A stretch of DNA of 46,873 nt from Clostridia bacterium (GTDB lineage Bacteria > Bacillota > Clostridia > Oscillospirales > CAG-272): assembly GCA_017504405.1 (NCBI GenBank), contig JAFVRG010000013.1, forward strand, positions 1-46,873. Reading direction: 5' to 3'. Every line of letters begins with the position of its first letter. The first letter of the stretch is position 1. Positions 46,563 to 46,873 of the stretch are shown here, piece by piece. Both the position numbers and the translations under genes were made by a program. Below the pieces are notes generated by a model. That model saw only the letters and a list, made by a program, of their open reading frames with translations. It was not told where the DNA came from and made no database searches.

Positions 46563-46873
46563 ATGGCAACGACAAAAGATATGACGCTGCACCAGAAAAT
46601 TCTGAAGATTGCCGATATGGCAGGCGTTCTCCAGAAGAGTAAGAGTGGTTACTCTTACAAGTACGTTCCCGAGGAAGACATTCAGGCAAAGGTTACCGCA
46701 GGACTTCAGAAGTACGGCATTATGCTTTACAACTCCATCGTCCCCGGCACTCTGAAGGTCACCCCCATCTCGTATGAAAAGTACGACGCAAAGCTCAAGG
46801 CAAATAAGCCCGTAAACGAGGTTATTGTTTCGGCAGATATGACCTACACGTGGGTTAACACCGACAACCCCGA
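46563..46873 (+). CDS. ERF-family single-strand annealing protein (partial)
   Basis: The first 103 codons are present; the gene runs off the window. The start MATTKDMTLHQKILKIADMA, then SGYSYKYVPEEDIQAKV and GLQKYGIMLYNSIVPG, is typical of phage ERF recombinases, which anneal single-stranded DNA during recombination. ATG 46563 has AAGGAAGG about eight bases upstream. It is the best marker that this segment is phage- or ICE-derived. Confidence 0.85.
   Translation, partial: MATTKDMTLHQKILKIADMAGVLQKSKSGYSYKYVPEEDIQAKVTAGLQKYGIMLYNSIVPGTLKVTPISYEKYDAKLKANKPVNEVIVSADMTYTWVNTDNP

Larger units (their letters stand above)
44690..46873 (+). mobile_element. Left end of a prophage- or ICE-like segment (cut by window end)
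   Basis: A run of small, tightly packed plus-strand genes (HD, HPr-like, unknown, HAD, ERF) with short overlaps and no housekeeping genes. ERF single-strand annealing proteins are typical of temperate phages. Extent to the right, integrase and structural genes are not in the window, so the class is uncertain. Confidence 0.6.

Noticed and set aside
1..46873. CRISPR arrays
   Set aside because: No regularly spaced direct repeats with unique spacers were seen; the repeats present are dispersed and joined to terminators.

Overview
The window looks like a chromosomal contig from an uncultured anaerobic gut-type Clostridia (Firmicutes) at roughly 45-50 % G+C. The evidence is strong AGGAGG-type ribosome sites, sigma-A promoters, intrinsic terminators behind most transcription units, the fusA-tuf order, a dimeric-type glycyl-tRNA synthetase, a TepA-like ClpP protein, a TIGR04076 protein and a NifU-like/GGGtGRT pair. 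This lineage call is inference from gene content; no 16S rRNA is present.

Layout. (1) 1-1.6 kb: the end of fusA and tuf. (2) 1.7-9.7 kb: a carbohydrate island with an AraC regulator, a domain-swapped GH3 glycosidase, a GH95 fucosidase/galactosidase and a GH141-like beta-helix protein; none has a signal peptide, so intracellular processing of imported oligosaccharides is likely. (3) 9.8-17.7 kb: mtaB-glyS, a second GH3 in normal domain order, a zinc-ribbon DEDDh exonuclease and prfC. (4) 17.8-22.8 kb: pyridoxal/pyridoxamine kinase, proB-proA-proC, and a patatin-like lipase at the end of a zinc-uptake operon. (5) 22.8-29.1 kb: znuACB (the ATPase carries an unusual His/Cys-rich head), a lipoprotein, and a yybP-ykoY-type manganese riboswitch ahead of a P2-type Ca2+/Mn2+ ATPase. 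(6) 29.2-35.3 kb: a DNA-binding protein, two overlapping WYL regulators, a 0.5 kb structured non-coding leader with a tRNA-like module, then a slipin (SPFH) and the RNA ligase RtcB. This looks like an RNA-repair locus. (7) 35.3-38.05 kb: a TIGR04076 protein and a uracil salvage operon (uraA-upp) behind a structured leader. (8) 38.05-40.9 kb: a soluble FtsH-like AAA+ protein whose zinc-protease motif is destroyed, with a small partner gene, divergent from a ribbon-helix-helix/WYL regulator. (9) 41-44.7 kb: tepA, pduL, and the NifU-like/GGGtGRT pair. (10) 44.7 kb to the end: a phage- or ICE-like segment (HD protein, HPr-like protein, unknown protein, HAD protein, ERF annealing protein) cut by the window edge.

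The strongest candidates for something undescribed are the WYL-WYL-[tRNA-like RNA]-slipin-RtcB locus and the WYL-controlled pseudo-FtsH cassette about 3 kb further on. SPFH proteins are classic partners of FtsH, so a slipin with RtcB and a protease-dead FtsH relative in one neighbourhood may be more than coincidence; that link is inference. A second theme is a family of intergenic repeats lying just past gene 3' ends. They combine a terminator, a short hairpin motif (seven copies) and, in three copies, a larger hairpin with compensatory base changes.
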